Below are positions 53,954 to 62,655 of a DNA stretch of 64,000 bases, in pieces (positions within the stretch are counted from its first letter, which is position 1; the number at the start of each line of letters is the position of its first letter). Origin of the DNA: Streptomyces sp. DH5. Lineage in GTDB: Bacteria > Actinomycetota > Actinomycetes > Streptomycetales > Streptomycetaceae. A model generated the notes under the pieces. The model was not told the origin of the DNA. It searched no databases and saw nothing but the letters and a program-made list of their open reading frames with translations. The stretch lies in assembly GCF_020873915.1 (NCBI RefSeq), contig NZ_JAHWGP010000031.1:1-64000 (forward strand), given 5' to 3'. Both the position numbers and the translations under genes were made by a program.

Positions 53954-54625
53954 ATGCGTCTCGTCATTGCCCGCTGCTCCGTGGACTACGCCGGGCGGCT
54001 CACCGCGCACCTGCCGTCGGCACCCCGTCTGATCCTCGTCAAGGCCGACGGCAGCGTCTCGATCCACGCCGACGACCGGGCCTACAAGCCCCTGAACTGG
54101 ATGTCGCCGCCCTGTGCGCTGAAGGAGGGGACGGGCGAGGAGGAGGGCGTCTGGACCGTCGTCAACAAGGCCGGCGAGAAGCTCATCATCACGATGGAGG
54201 AAATCCTCCACGACTCCTCGCACGAACTGGGCGTCGATCCCGGCCTGATCAAGGACGGCGTGGAGGCACACCTGCAGGAACTGCTCGCCGACCGTATCGA
54301 GACCCTCGGCGAGGGCTACACCCTCATCCGCCGCGAGTACATGACGGCGATCGGGCCGGTCGACATCCTGTGCCGGGACGCCGAGGGGCGGACCGTCGCG
54401 GTGGAGATCAAGCGGCGCGGCGAGATCGACGGCGTGGAGCAGCTCACGCGCTACCTGGAACTGCTGAACCGCGACCCCCATCTCGCCCCGGTGCGCGGCG
54501 TCTTCGCCGCGCAGGAGATCAAGCCGCAGGCACGGGTCCTCGCGACCGACCGGGGCATCGGCTGCCAGGTCCTCGACTACGACGCGCTGCGCGGCATCGA
54601 GGACGACAAACTGCGCCTGTTCTGA
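53954..54625 (+). CDS. nucS: Mismatch-specific endonuclease NucS/EndoMS
   Basis: A 223-residue protein. The N-terminal beta-sandwich (1-115) binds DNA. The C-terminal RecB-like nuclease has GPVDILCRD (catalytic Asp), VAVEIKRRG (Glu and Lys) and the QLTRYLELL helix. It provides non-canonical mismatch repair in Actinobacteria lacking MutS/MutL. ATG 53954 is 8 bp after TAGCGT (53940-53945), consistent with a leaderless mRNA. A strong terminator follows. Confidence 0.93.
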   Translation: MRLVIARCSVDYAGRLTAHLPSAPRLILVKADGSVSIHADDRAYKPLNWMSPPCALKEGTGEEEGVWTVVNKAGEKLIITMEEILHDSSHELGVDPGLIKDGVEAHLQELLADRIETLGEGYTLIRREYMTAIGPVDILCRDAEGRTVAVEIKRRGEIDGVEQLTRYLELLNRDPHLAPVRGVFAAQEIKPQARVLATDRGIGCQVLDYDALRGIEDDKLRLF

Positions 54626-54649
54626 GCGGCGGGCCGCACTCAGGACCAA

Positions 54650-54678
54650 GGGCCGGATTCCGTCGCGGAATCCGGCCC
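54650..54678 (+). terminator. Hairpin terminator after nucS
   Basis: A perfect 12-bp stem GGGCCGGATTCC (54650-54661) / GGAATCCGGCCC (54667-54678), loop GTCGC. Convergent with the gene at 54699. Confidence 0.78.
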
Positions 54679-54698
54679 TCACTCGTGTCGGCGAGCGG

Positions 54699-57239
54699 TC
54701 AGATCACCGTCTCCGCGCCGGACGTGCCCGGGTCACTGCTCCCCGGGTCGCCGGCGGAGGCGCTCGTCTCCACGGGGCCGGAGGAGACCGGCCCGCTGGC
54801 GGAGTCGCTGGTGGTCGGCTCCTCCGGGGTGGTGGGCTCGGTCGGGTCCGTGGTCCCGGGATCCGTGGGCTCCTCGGTCCCCGGGTCCGTCGGCTCCTCG
54901 GTCTTCGTGTCGGACGGCTGGGGGGACGTGGTGCCGGACGGCTTGGGCGACGTCGTCCCCGACGGGGACTTCGACGCCGACTGCGTCGGATCGCCGGGCT
55001 CGGTGGTCGTGACGGCGTCGTCCGACGGCTCGTCCGACTCGTCCGCCGTCGGCGTCGGGTCGTCCGAGGTCCCCGGGGTGCCGTCCGGGCCCGGGTCGGC
55101 CGGCCGGCTGGTGGAGTCGCCGGTGTCGCCGTCGCTCCCGGCCGCCGGGTCGGCGCCGAGGCTGCCGTCGTCGGCGCCCCGGCTGGCGGACGGGTTGACG
55201 CCGACGTTCTCCGACGGCGTGCCGGCGTCGTTCTCGGACGTGGCGCCGAGGGTGACCACCGTGCCCAGCACGGCGACGAGCAGGGCGCCCGCGCCGGCCG
55301 CGACCAGATTGCGCCGGGCCAGACCGCGCAGACCCACGCCTGCCTTGGCGGGCGGTGCGGCCGGCGCGGGCATCGTGCGGCTGACGACCAGGGCGGTGTC
55401 GGCGGGCGGCTGCAGTTCCGGGAAGGCCGTGGGCACCGCGCGCGGCGGCGGGGCCGACTCCTCGAAGTGGGCCTCGGGCACCTCCTCGCCCGCGGTCGGC
55501 GCGAGCGCCAGCGGGGTGCCGGAGCGGTCGGCGACCAGGGCCAGGGCCCGGCGCCCGGCCACGGTGCCGCGCTTGTCGGCGAGCGCGCCGCGCAGCCCGA
55601 TGGACGCCTCCAGTTCGGCGCGCGCCCGGTCGAGCTGTCCGGCGCACAGCGCGTGGACGCCCAGCTCGTGGTGGAAGTAGGCCTCCTCGCCCACGTCACC
55701 GGCGAGCCGGGCGGCCTCCGCGCCGGCCCGCAGCGCCCGTTCCCAGGCGCTCCAGTGCAGCCCGGAGGCGAAGGCGGGGGCGGCGGTGCGGGCGAGCTGC
55801 ACGGCGGTGCTGGGCTCGCCCTCGGTGGTGGCCGAGGTGAGCGGCGACAGCGCGGCGAGCGCGGTGAGGACCGCGTCCGCCTCGGCGCACACGCGCTCCG
55901 GGGTGACCGAGGGGTGCCCGGTCCACCAGGCGTAGTGCTGGGCGGCGGCGCGGACCTGGTCCTCGGCGTCGTCGGCGTACCCGGCGGCTTCGAGCTGGGC
56001 CTGCACCCCGGCGGCGAGCCGGTAGCGGGAGCCGGCCGGGGAGACCAGTCCGCAGGCGGCGAGCTCGCCGAGGGCGGCGTCGGCGTGGGTGTCGCCCACC
56101 AGGGCGGGCAGATGCGCCTGGTGGGGCACCTCGCCGCCGAGCGCGACGGCGAACCGCAGGGTGGCGCGGGCCGAGCTGCTGAGCCGGGAGGCGAGCAGCG
56201 GGGCGGGTGCGGCGGCCTCGCCGAGCGAGGGCAGCGGTACGTCGTCGCCGTCGGCGGGGTCGAACGGGGACTCGTCGGGCCGTACGTCCTCGAAGACGCC
56301 GAACTCGTCGACGGCGCTGGAGCCGGCCCGCAGCCGGTCGCGCTGCCGCAGGAGGGCGCCGGCCTGGACGAAGCGCAGCGGCAGTCCCTCGGACTCGAAC
56401 CAGAGGTCCCCGGCCCAGTTGGACTCGTCCTCGGTGAGGCGTCGGCCGACGGCGTGTTCGAGCAGGTCGAGTCCGGCCGCGCGGTCGAGGCCGGCGAGGA
56501 CGACCTCCTCGACGCCGGCGTCGGCGGACGGCTCGGGCACCTCGGGGGCGGCGCCGAACAGGAAGGCGCACTCGGGGGTGGCGTCCAGCAGTTCGTCGAG
56601 CGCGGCTCCGCCGAGTTCGAGGTCGTCCAGCACGACGACGGCACCGATCTCGCGGACGTGCTCGACGAGCCGGTCCCGCTCGGGGCGGTGCAGGGGGGCG
56701 TCGTGGACGGCGTAGAAGAGGTCGTACAGCAGGTCGTCGGCGGAGCGGTGCAGGCCGCTCAGCCGGACCACGCCGTCGGGCGCGAGGTCGGCGCAGTCCT
56801 CGGCGACGATGTCGAGCAGCCGGGTGCGGCCGGAGCCGCCCGGGCCGGTGAGGCGTACGGACCGGCCGCGGGCGAGCAGCCGGACCAGCTTCTCGCGCTC
56901 GTCCTGACGGGCCAGCAGCGGCAGCGACGGCTGCGCGGGCCCCGGCGGGACGGGCGGCCCGGAGGCACGCTCGACCCCGGCGCGTTCGGCCTCGGTGAGC
57001 TTGGCGGGGCTGCCCGGCCGTTCTGCGGGCGGGCAGGGCTCGATCTCGCTGCCGTCGACGGGGTTGACGGTCAGCAGGAAGTCCCCGGAGACCAGTTGCA
57101 CCGTGCGGGCGAGCGCGGGCGCGTGCTGTCCGAAGTCGGAGGTGAGGGATTCCCGGGGAGGACGCTGACGCGGCGCGCCCCGGGAAGCGCCCTCGTCGTC
57201 GTGGCCGTACTCACCGGGTCCCGGGTTGTTCGGGTCCAT
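54699..57239 (-). CDS. NB-ARC/NACHT-like ATP-binding membrane protein
   Basis: An 846-residue protein. The nucleotide-binding module has a P-loop TGPGGSGRTRLL (131-142, with Arg where Lys is expected) and Walker-B-like AVVVLDDLEL. A helical/TPR-like region (450-600) with HHELGVHALCAGQLDRARAEL follows. A single membrane helix (VAAGAGALLVAVLGTVVTLGA, near 655-675) is followed by an extracellular Ser/Thr/Pro/Asp/Glu-rich tail of about 170 residues. It is AfsR/SARP-like in its ATPase part but lacks the SARP DNA-binding domain. ATG 57239 follows TAGGACC. Probably a membrane-anchored sensor. Role unknown. Confidence 0.75.
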   Translation of the reverse strand: MDPNNPGPGEYGHDDEGASRGAPRQRPPRESLTSDFGQHAPALARTVQLVSGDFLLTVNPVDGSEIEPCPPAERPGSPAKLTEAERAGVERASGPPVPPGPAQPSLPLLARQDEREKLVRLLARGRSVRLTGPGGSGRTRLLDIVAEDCADLAPDGVVRLSGLHRSADDLLYDLFYAVHDAPLHRPERDRLVEHVREIGAVVVLDDLELGGAALDELLDATPECAFLFGAAPEVPEPSADAGVEEVVLAGLDRAAGLDLLEHAVGRRLTEDESNWAGDLWFESEGLPLRFVQAGALLRQRDRLRAGSSAVDEFGVFEDVRPDESPFDPADGDDVPLPSLGEAAAPAPLLASRLSSSARATLRFAVALGGEVPHQAHLPALVGDTHADAALGELAACGLVSPAGSRYRLAAGVQAQLEAAGYADDAEDQVRAAAQHYAWWTGHPSVTPERVCAEADAVLTALAALSPLTSATTEGEPSTAVQLARTAAPAFASGLHWSAWERALRAGAEAARLAGDVGEEAYFHHELGVHALCAGQLDRARAELEASIGLRGALADKRGTVAGRRALALVADRSGTPLALAPTAGEEVPEAHFEESAPPPRAVPTAFPELQPPADTALVVSRTMPAPAAPPAKAGVGLRGLARRNLVAAGAGALLVAVLGTVVTLGATSENDAGTPSENVGVNPSASRGADDGSLGADPAAGSDGDTGDSTSRPADPGPDGTPGTSDDPTPTADESDEPSDDAVTTTEPGDPTQSASKSPSGTTSPKPSGTTSPQPSDTKTEEPTDPGTEEPTDPGTTDPTEPTTPEEPTTSDSASGPVSSGPVETSASAGDPGSSDPGTSGAETVI

Positions 57240-57487
57240 AGGTCCTAGCCCCCAAAAGCGTCGTGGCTGAAGCCCTCCCCGGCCTCGCTGCACACCGCGC
57301 TGTCGCTTCTGGTCCGGGCCCGCTCGAGGGTTGCAAGGCAGCGGGCAGCCGAACCCTAAACCTTCGCCCAGTATCTACGACAGTCCGGGGTACCGCGGGG
57401 TCCGAGACGTCACGGTCTCGTGAGGATTGTGCGGGGCCGCACGGTTCACCGGGGCCGGCGGGCCGGCCGTCGCGCAGCCGGGTGGCC

Positions 57488-57811
57488 TCACACACGGGGC
57501 AGTGTGTCCACCCCGATGCCCCCCTCGATCGCCAGGATGCGGTGCAGCCGGGTGGCCACCAACAGGCGCTGCATCTGCGGCGGTACGTCGCGCAGCACCA
57601 GGCGCCGGCCGGCCCGGCCGGCCCGTCGGTGGGCTCCCATGATCACGCCGAGTCCCGTGGCGTCCCAGGAGTCCAGTTCGGACAGGTCCAGTACCAGGTC
57701 GCCGGCTCCGTCGTCGACGGCCGAGTGCAGGACCGTACGGGCGTCCGCCGCGCTGCGGACGTCGAGGCGGCCCCCGACGACCAGCTCGACGTGGTCGCCC
57801 CTGATGTGCAT
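57488..57811 (-). CDS. STAS-domain anti-sigma factor antagonist-like protein
   Basis: A 107-residue single STAS domain (VELVVGGRLDVRSAAD...LDLSELDSWDATGLGVIMG). The position of the regulatory Ser (DSSG or DSTG in SpoIIAA/BldG) is Ala51 in DATG, followed by Thr52. Canonical phosphorylation at that site is therefore impossible. It may be constitutively active or use Thr52. No anti-sigma kinase or sigma gene is adjacent. Confidence 0.83.
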   Translation of the reverse strand: MHIRGDHVELVVGGRLDVRSAADARTVLHSAVDDGAGDLVLDLSELDSWDATGLGVIMGAHRRAGRAGRRLVLRDVPPQMQRLLVATRLHRILAIEGGIGVDTLPRV

Positions 57812-57929
57812 ATGCGCTCCCCGTGATCCGTCTCGTGCTCCGTCTGTTCTTCGAAGGCCGGTGATGCAACCTGTGACCGCGTGGCGGTCGCGGAGGTTGC
57901 CACCTGTAAGCGAACCGATACCGAATTCA

Positions 57930-57954
57930 CCCCGGCGTGTGATGCACGCCGGGG
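57930..57954 (-). terminator. Hairpin terminator after 3-hydroxyacyl-CoA dehydrogenase gene
   Basis: A perfect 10-bp stem CCCCGGCGTG/CACGCCGGGG with loop TGATG, 14 bp after the stop of the minus-strand gene. Confidence 0.75.
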
Positions 57955-57967
57955 CGAGTGCGCGGTG

Positions 57968-58816
57968 TCAGTGCTCGTAGAAGCCCTGCCCGCTCTTGCG
58001 CCCGATGTCACCGGCGTCAACCATCCGGCGCATCAGTTCGGGGGCGGCGAACTTCTCGTCCTGGGACTCGGTGTAGATGTTGTCGGTGGCGTGCAGCAGG
58101 ATGTCGACGCCGGTGAGGTCGGCGGTGGCCAGGGGCCCCATGGCGTGGCCGAAGCCCAGCTTGCAGGCGAGGTCGATGTCCTCGGCGCTCGCCACGCCCG
58201 ACTCGTACAGCTTGGCGGCTTCGACGACGAGGGCGGCGATGAGGCGGGTGGTGACGAAGCCAGCGACGTCCCGGTTGACGACGATGCAGGTCTTGCCGAC
58301 CGACTCGGCGAACTCCCGCGTCCTGGCGAGGGTTTCGTCGCTGGTCTTGTAGCCGCGGACCAGTTCGCACAGCTTCATCATCGGCACCGGCGAGAAGAAG
58401 TGGGCGCCGACGACCCGCTCGGGGTGCTCCGTCGCGGCCGCGATCTTGGTGATCGGGATGGCGGAGGTGTTGGAGGCGAGGACGGTGTCCGCGCGCACGA
58501 TCTTGTCGAGCGCGCGGAAGATCTCGTGCTTGACCTCGAGCTTCTCGAACACGGCCTCGACGACGACGTCCGCGTCCGCGCAGGCGTCCAGGTCGGTGGT
58601 CGTGGTGATCCGGGCGAGGGCCGCGTCGGCGTCGTGCGCCTCCAGCTTGCCCTTGCTCACGAACTTGTCGTACGACGCCTTGATGCCGTCGGTGCCCCGC
58701 GTGAGCGCCTCGTCGGTGACGTCGCGCAGGACGACCTCCCAGCCCGCCTGAGCGGAGACCTGGGCGATGCCGGATCCCATGAGACCGGCCCCGATGACGG
58801 CGAGCTTCCCAGCCAC
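57968..58816 (-). CDS. 3-hydroxybutyryl-CoA dehydrogenase
   Basis: A 282-residue enzyme. NAD-binding GAGLMGSGIAQ at residues 9-19, catalytic His/Glu pair in GAHFFSPVPMMKLCELV, and C-terminal dimer domain with NRDVAGFVTTRL and GVDILLHATDNIY. It interconverts acetoacetyl-CoA and 3-hydroxybutyryl-CoA with NAD(P)H, next step to the thiolase at 40432. GTG 58816 has GGGGAG 8 bp upstream and the size is standard. A longer in-frame reading upstream is not used. Confidence 0.9.
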   Translation of the reverse strand: MAGKLAVIGAGLMGSGIAQVSAQAGWEVVLRDVTDEALTRGTDGIKASYDKFVSKGKLEAHDADAALARITTTTDLDACADADVVVEAVFEKLEVKHEIFRALDKIVRADTVLASNTSAIPITKIAAATEHPERVVGAHFFSPVPMMKLCELVRGYKTSDETLARTREFAESVGKTCIVVNRDVAGFVTTRLIAALVVEAAKLYESGVASAEDIDLACKLGFGHAMGPLATADLTGVDILLHATDNIYTESQDEKFAAPELMRRMVDAGDIGRKSGQGFYEH

Positions 58817-59096
58817 TGTGCGACTCCCCTTTGAATTCGACACGCTCACACACTGTTTCCGTACGTCACTCGCGGACATTAGCGGGCGCGAGGGGGCGTG
58901 TGAGGGGTTAGTAATGCGTGTCACGGTCTCACGGGGTGAGACACCGGTCACGTCCTGGAGCACCCGGCCCCGGCGGCCGGTGGCGGGAGTTCGCTTCGGG
59001 GTTGTTGACGCGCGTAGCACCCTGTCGCACGCTGGTGCACGGCTGCCACGAGGGCGGCTGCGCACCACACTTCGACGACACGGTCGGGAGTCCCGG

Positions 59097-59831
59097 ATGT
59101 TCAGACGTGCGACACGCACCCTCCTCTCAATTGTCATGGTCATGGCTGGTATGGTCTTCGGTGTGGGCGCCACCGCCGGCACGGCCCATGCCGACAGCTG
59201 CTACACCTGGAACCGCACCCTGTCCCAGGGATCCTCCGGCAGCGACGTGACGCAGCTGCAGATCCGGGTCGCCGGATGGGTGACCTCGGGCGAACGGCTC
59301 GCCTACGACGGCAGCTACGGCGCCCGCACCACCGCCGCCGTCAAGAAGTTCCAGGCCGCCTACGGGCTGACCGCCGACGGCGTCGCCGGTCCCGCGACCT
59401 TCAGCAAGATCTACGCGCTCCAGGACGCCGACTGCACGCCCGTCCACTTCAGCTACGCCGAACTCAACAAGTGCAACTCCGACTGGTCGGGCGGCGCGGT
59501 CTCCCCGGCCACCGCCAAGGCGAACGCGCTGAAGACCATGTGGAAGCTGGAGGCGCTGCGGCGCGCCCTCGGCGACGTGCCGATCACCATCTCCAGCGGC
59601 TTCCGCTCCTACGCCTGCAACCGCGCGGTGGGCGGCTCGTCGACCAGCCGTCACCTCTACGGCGACGCGGCCGACCTCGTCGGCTCGCCGAGCTTCTGCA
59701 CCCTGGCCCGCCAGTCCCGCGTCCACGGCTTCTCCGAGATCCTCGGCCCGGGCTACCCCGGCCACAACGACCACACCCACGTGGCCCACGACCCGTCGCC
59801 GTACTGGTCGGCTCCCACCTGCGGGATCTGA
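59097..59831 (+). CDS. Secreted D-Ala-D-Ala carboxypeptidase (M15A) with peptidoglycan-binding domain
   Basis: A 244-residue protein with signal peptide (RRATRTLLSIVMVMAGMVFGVG, cleavage after AHA near residue 31). A PG_binding_1 domain (about 38-105; YDGSYGARTTAAVKKFQAAYGLTADG in part) precedes the M15A peptidase (115-244). Zinc ligands are in SSTSRHLYGDAADLV and NDHTHVAH. It would trim peptidoglycan outside the cell. ATG 59097 follows CGGGAG. Confidence 0.88.
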   Translation: MFRRATRTLLSIVMVMAGMVFGVGATAGTAHADSCYTWNRTLSQGSSGSDVTQLQIRVAGWVTSGERLAYDGSYGARTTAAVKKFQAAYGLTADGVAGPATFSKIYALQDADCTPVHFSYAELNKCNSDWSGGAVSPATAKANALKTMWKLEALRRALGDVPITISSGFRSYACNRAVGGSSTSRHLYGDAADLVGSPSFCTLARQSRVHGFSEILGPGYPGHNDHTHVAHDPSPYWSAPTCGI

Positions 59832-59974
59832 CCCGGCCCTCCGGCACACCCTCCGCCCGACGGGTACGGCGGGCGCCGCGCGCAGCCGCGTGACCGCCTG
59901 CCGTGCCACCGTCCGGCGACGGCAACCGGCACGCACCCGTCCGGCCGTCCGGGCCCCGAACTAGGCTGACCCCC

Positions 59975-60547
59975 ATGGTCAACCTGACGCGTATCTACAC
60001 CCGGACCGGCGACAAGGGCACCACGAGCCTCGGTGACATGTCCCGGGTCGCCAAGACCGATCTGCGGATCTCCGCCTACGCCGACTCCAACGAGGCGAAC
60101 GCGGTGATCGGCACCGCGATCGCCCTGGGCGGTCTGGACGAGGAGGTCGTCGGGGTCCTCACCCGCGTCCAGAACGACCTGTTCGACGTCGGCGCCGACC
60201 TGTCGACGCCGGTGGTGGAGAACCCCGAGTACCCGCCGCTGCGGGTCGAGCAGTTCTACGTCGACCGGCTGGAAGCGGACTGCGACCTCTTCAACGAGCG
60301 GCTGGAGAAGCTGCGCTCCTTCATCCTGCCCGGCGGCAGCGCGGGCGCGGCCCTGCTCCACCAGGCCTGCACGGTCGTACGCAGGGCCGAGCGCTCCACC
60401 TGGGCGGCCCTCGAGGCCCACGGCGAGACCATGAACCCGCTCACCGCCACCTACCTCAACCGCCTCTCCGACCTCCTGTTCATCCTGGCCCGCATCGCCA
60501 ACAAGGAGACCGGCGACGTGCTGTGGGTGCCGGGCGGGGAGCGCTGA
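59975..60547 (+). CDS. ATP:cob(I)alamin adenosyltransferase (PduO type)
   Basis: A 190-residue trimeric enzyme making adenosylcobalamin. ATP-binding TRTGDKGTTSLGD near the N-terminus, SFILPGGSAGAALLHQACTVVRRAER (in part) and NRLSDLLFILAR are the family hallmarks. It supplies the cofactor for icmA and methylmalonyl-CoA mutase. TAGGCT (59962-59967) is 7 bp before the ATG (leaderless). Confidence 0.93.
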   Translation: MVNLTRIYTRTGDKGTTSLGDMSRVAKTDLRISAYADSNEANAVIGTAIALGGLDEEVVGVLTRVQNDLFDVGADLSTPVVENPEYPPLRVEQFYVDRLEADCDLFNERLEKLRSFILPGGSAGAALLHQACTVVRRAERSTWAALEAHGETMNPLTATYLNRLSDLLFILARIANKETGDVLWVPGGER

Positions 60548-60550
60548 GCC

Positions 60551-60748
60551 CTACCGCGGCCGTGCCGGGCCGCGCGCGGCCCGGTGCAGGCCCAGCAGCA
60601 GCTCGACGCCGCCCGCGCACGTCATCACCACGCCCACCTTGGCGGGCTCGACCCACGGCAGGTCCACTCCCCCGCCGAACAGCCACAGCCCCAGCCCGGC
60701 GACCAGGGTGACGGCACCGGCGAGGAGGCTCCGGGACGCCCGCCTCAC
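60551..60748 (-). CDS. Small membrane protein (DUF5708-like)
   Basis: A 65-residue protein with two helices (LLAGAVTLVAGLGLWLFGGG and KVGVVMTCAGGVELLLGL). VDLPWVEPAKVGVV is reminiscent of DUF5708. GTG 60748 overlaps the upstream gene by 4 bp (GTGA). Function unknown. Confidence 0.6.
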   Translation of the reverse strand: MRRASRSLLAGAVTLVAGLGLWLFGGGVDLPWVEPAKVGVVMTCAGGVELLLGLHRAARGPARPR

Positions 60749-61323
60749 GGGCGGACCCTCTCCCTGCCGGCGCCGGCGTCCGAGGGCTCGCCCGCCGGGG
60801 CCTTCTTCGGCCAGATCCAGTAGGCCGCGGCCACCAGGCCGTGGATGCCGGTGATCTGCCACGCGGTCGAGCGCCAGTCCTCCAGCGACGTGACCCGGCC
60901 CGGGTCGCCGACGTACCGGATGGCGAGCTGGAGCAGCACGGTCGCCACGACGGCGCCCGCCACCGTGCCCAGCCAGACCCCGGTCTCGTGCCGGGCGCGG
61001 GCCGTGCCGTACCGCGGGCCGGGCGGACGGGGCGCGCCGCCCAGGCGGTGGGCGGCGTGACCGTCGAGCCACTTCACCGTGCGGTGGCCGTGGCCGACCG
61101 TGTAGCCGATGTACAGCGCGGCCAGTCCGTGCGTCCAGTTCGGCTCCGCGCCGTTCTTCAGGTCCAGGGCGGTGACGACCAGCAGCACGACTTCCAGCAG
61201 CGGCTCGCACAGCAGCAGCGCCAGGCCGGTACGCGGCATCCTCAGCGGGTAGCGGAAGGCCAGTCCGGCGGCCAGCAGCACCCAGAAGCCGATCTCGCAG
61301 GCGGCGATCAAGGCGACGATCAC
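60745..61323 (-). CDS. Hypothetical polytopic membrane protein
   Basis: A 192-residue protein with about five helices (IVALIAACEIGFWVLLAAG, LALLLCEPLLEVVLLVVTAL, GLAALYIGYTVG, GTVAGAVVATVLLQLAIRYV and ITGIHGLVAAAYWIW). GTG 61323 follows AGGAGCGAACC. Together with the small gene it forms a two-gene operon divergent from chiS. Family unrecognised. Confidence 0.68.
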   Translation of the reverse strand: MIVALIAACEIGFWVLLAAGLAFRYPLRMPRTGLALLLCEPLLEVVLLVVTALDLKNGAEPNWTHGLAALYIGYTVGHGHRTVKWLDGHAAHRLGGAPRPPGPRYGTARARHETGVWLGTVAGAVVATVLLQLAIRYVGDPGRVTSLEDWRSTAWQITGIHGLVAAAYWIWPKKAPAGEPSDAGAGRERVRP

Positions 61324-61476
61324 GGTTCGCTCCTCTCGGTCACCCTTCCAGGCTCCCGTCCGGACCCGCCCGGGGCGTCGTCGCCGCCGATGAACTCGCG
61401 GTACATCGAAAGATGCAGTCCAGGACCGTCCGCGGGGAGCAGGCGGGCGGGTGCGCGCACGGTGTTGGATGGTGCC

Positions 61477-62655
61477 ATGGCCCTGCGACTGCCCCACCCG
61501 CCCCGCTTCGACGTGGGGGTCGCGCTCGCCGGACTCGCCGGCGGGCTGCTGCTGTGGGGCTTCGGGCTCGGTGTCCGGCCCGGTACCGATCCGCTCGTGC
61601 TTCTCGACGGCCGCTGGCCGGTCCTGGTACCGCTCGCCGTGCTCGCCGGGTGCGAGCTGCTGCGCCGCACCACCCCGCGTACCGCCCTGGCCCTCGGCAC
61701 GCTGGCACTGGCCGCGGACGTCATGACCCGGGGCAGCATCGCCTCGGTCGTGATGTACACGGACCTGATGTACGCCGCCGTCGTGTACGGCACGCCCGGC
61801 ACCGCCCGCCGCCTGCCGTGGATCACCGGCGTGCTCACGATCGCCGCGACCCTGGTGCCCTACGCCGTGTGGCAGGTGCCGGACGCGCTGCTCCTCGGGC
61901 TGGTCGTCGGTGCCGTGACGTTCGGGCCGGCGTCGACCGGCCTCATCGTGCGCAACCACCGCGACGCCGCCGAGGCCGCCCGGCTGCGGGCCGAACAGAC
62001 CGCACTGCTCGCGGAGATGGACCGGGTCCAGGCCGTGACCGCGGAACGGGCCCGCATGGCCCGCGAGTTGCACGACATGGTCGCCAACCACCTCTCCGCG
62101 ATCGCCATCCACTCCACGGCGGCCCTCTCCCTGGACGACCCCGCGACCTCCAAGGACGCGCTCGGTGTGATCCGGGAGAACAGCGTGCAGGGACTGTCCG
62201 AGATGCGACGGCTCATCGGAATCCTCCGCGACGGCGCCGACGACCGGGAACCGGCGGCGACCCCCACGCTCGACGGCCTGGGCAGCCTGGTCGACAACGC
62301 CCGCGCCAACGGACTGGACGTCACCCTCGACGCCACGTACAGCGACGTCCCCGCGCCGGTCGAACTGGCCGCGTACAGGATCGTGCAGGAGTCGCTGACG
62401 AACGCCCTGAAGCACGCGGCGCCGGGGAAGGTCACCGTGTGCCTGCGCCGGCCGGCCGACGCCCTCGACATCCGGGTCAGCAGTCCGCACGGCGACCGGG
62501 ACGCCCCGCGCGCACCGGGCTCGGGCGCAGGTCTCGTCGGCATGCGGGAGCGGGCCGCCCTGCTCGACGGCACGTTCGAGGCCGGCCCCGAGGGCAAGCT
62601 GTGGGTGGTGCGCGCCACCCTCCCCGTCACCGACATCGTCCAAGGAGACACCTGA
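61477..62655 (+). CDS. chiS: Histidine kinase ChiS (NarL-type, HisKA_3)
   Basis: A 392-residue kinase with four to five N-terminal helices (10-160), a coiled coil, HisKA_3 with RARMARELHDMVANHLSAIAIHS and HATPase with RIVQESLTNALKH and GLVGMRERAALLDG. The response regulator overlaps its stop by one base and chiC follows, the arrangement of chiS-chiR-chiC, where the pair activates chitinase. TTGGAT (61465-61470) is 6 bp before ATG. Confidence 0.86.
   Translation: MALRLPHPPRFDVGVALAGLAGGLLLWGFGLGVRPGTDPLVLLDGRWPVLVPLAVLAGCELLRRTTPRTALALGTLALAADVMTRGSIASVVMYTDLMYAAVVYGTPGTARRLPWITGVLTIAATLVPYAVWQVPDALLLGLVVGAVTFGPASTGLIVRNHRDAAEAARLRAEQTALLAEMDRVQAVTAERARMARELHDMVANHLSAIAIHSTAALSLDDPATSKDALGVIRENSVQGLSEMRRLIGILRDGADDREPAATPTLDGLGSLVDNARANGLDVTLDATYSDVPAPVELAAYRIVQESLTNALKHAAPGKVTVCLRRPADALDIRVSSPHGDRDAPRAPGSGAGLVGMRERAALLDGTFEAGPEGKLWVVRATLPVTDIVQGDT

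Noticed and set aside
53803-55680. Long plus-strand frame overlapping nucS and the membrane ATPase
   Set aside because: It is out of frame with nucS and antisense to the ATPase tail. The Ser/Val/Gly repeats are the complement of its Asp/Thr/Pro codons.
57968-59182. N-terminally extended 404-residue hydroxyacyl-CoA dehydrogenase
   Set aside because: GTG 58816 has a strong ribosome site and gives the family's standard length. The extra part is promoter DNA shared with the M15 peptidase.
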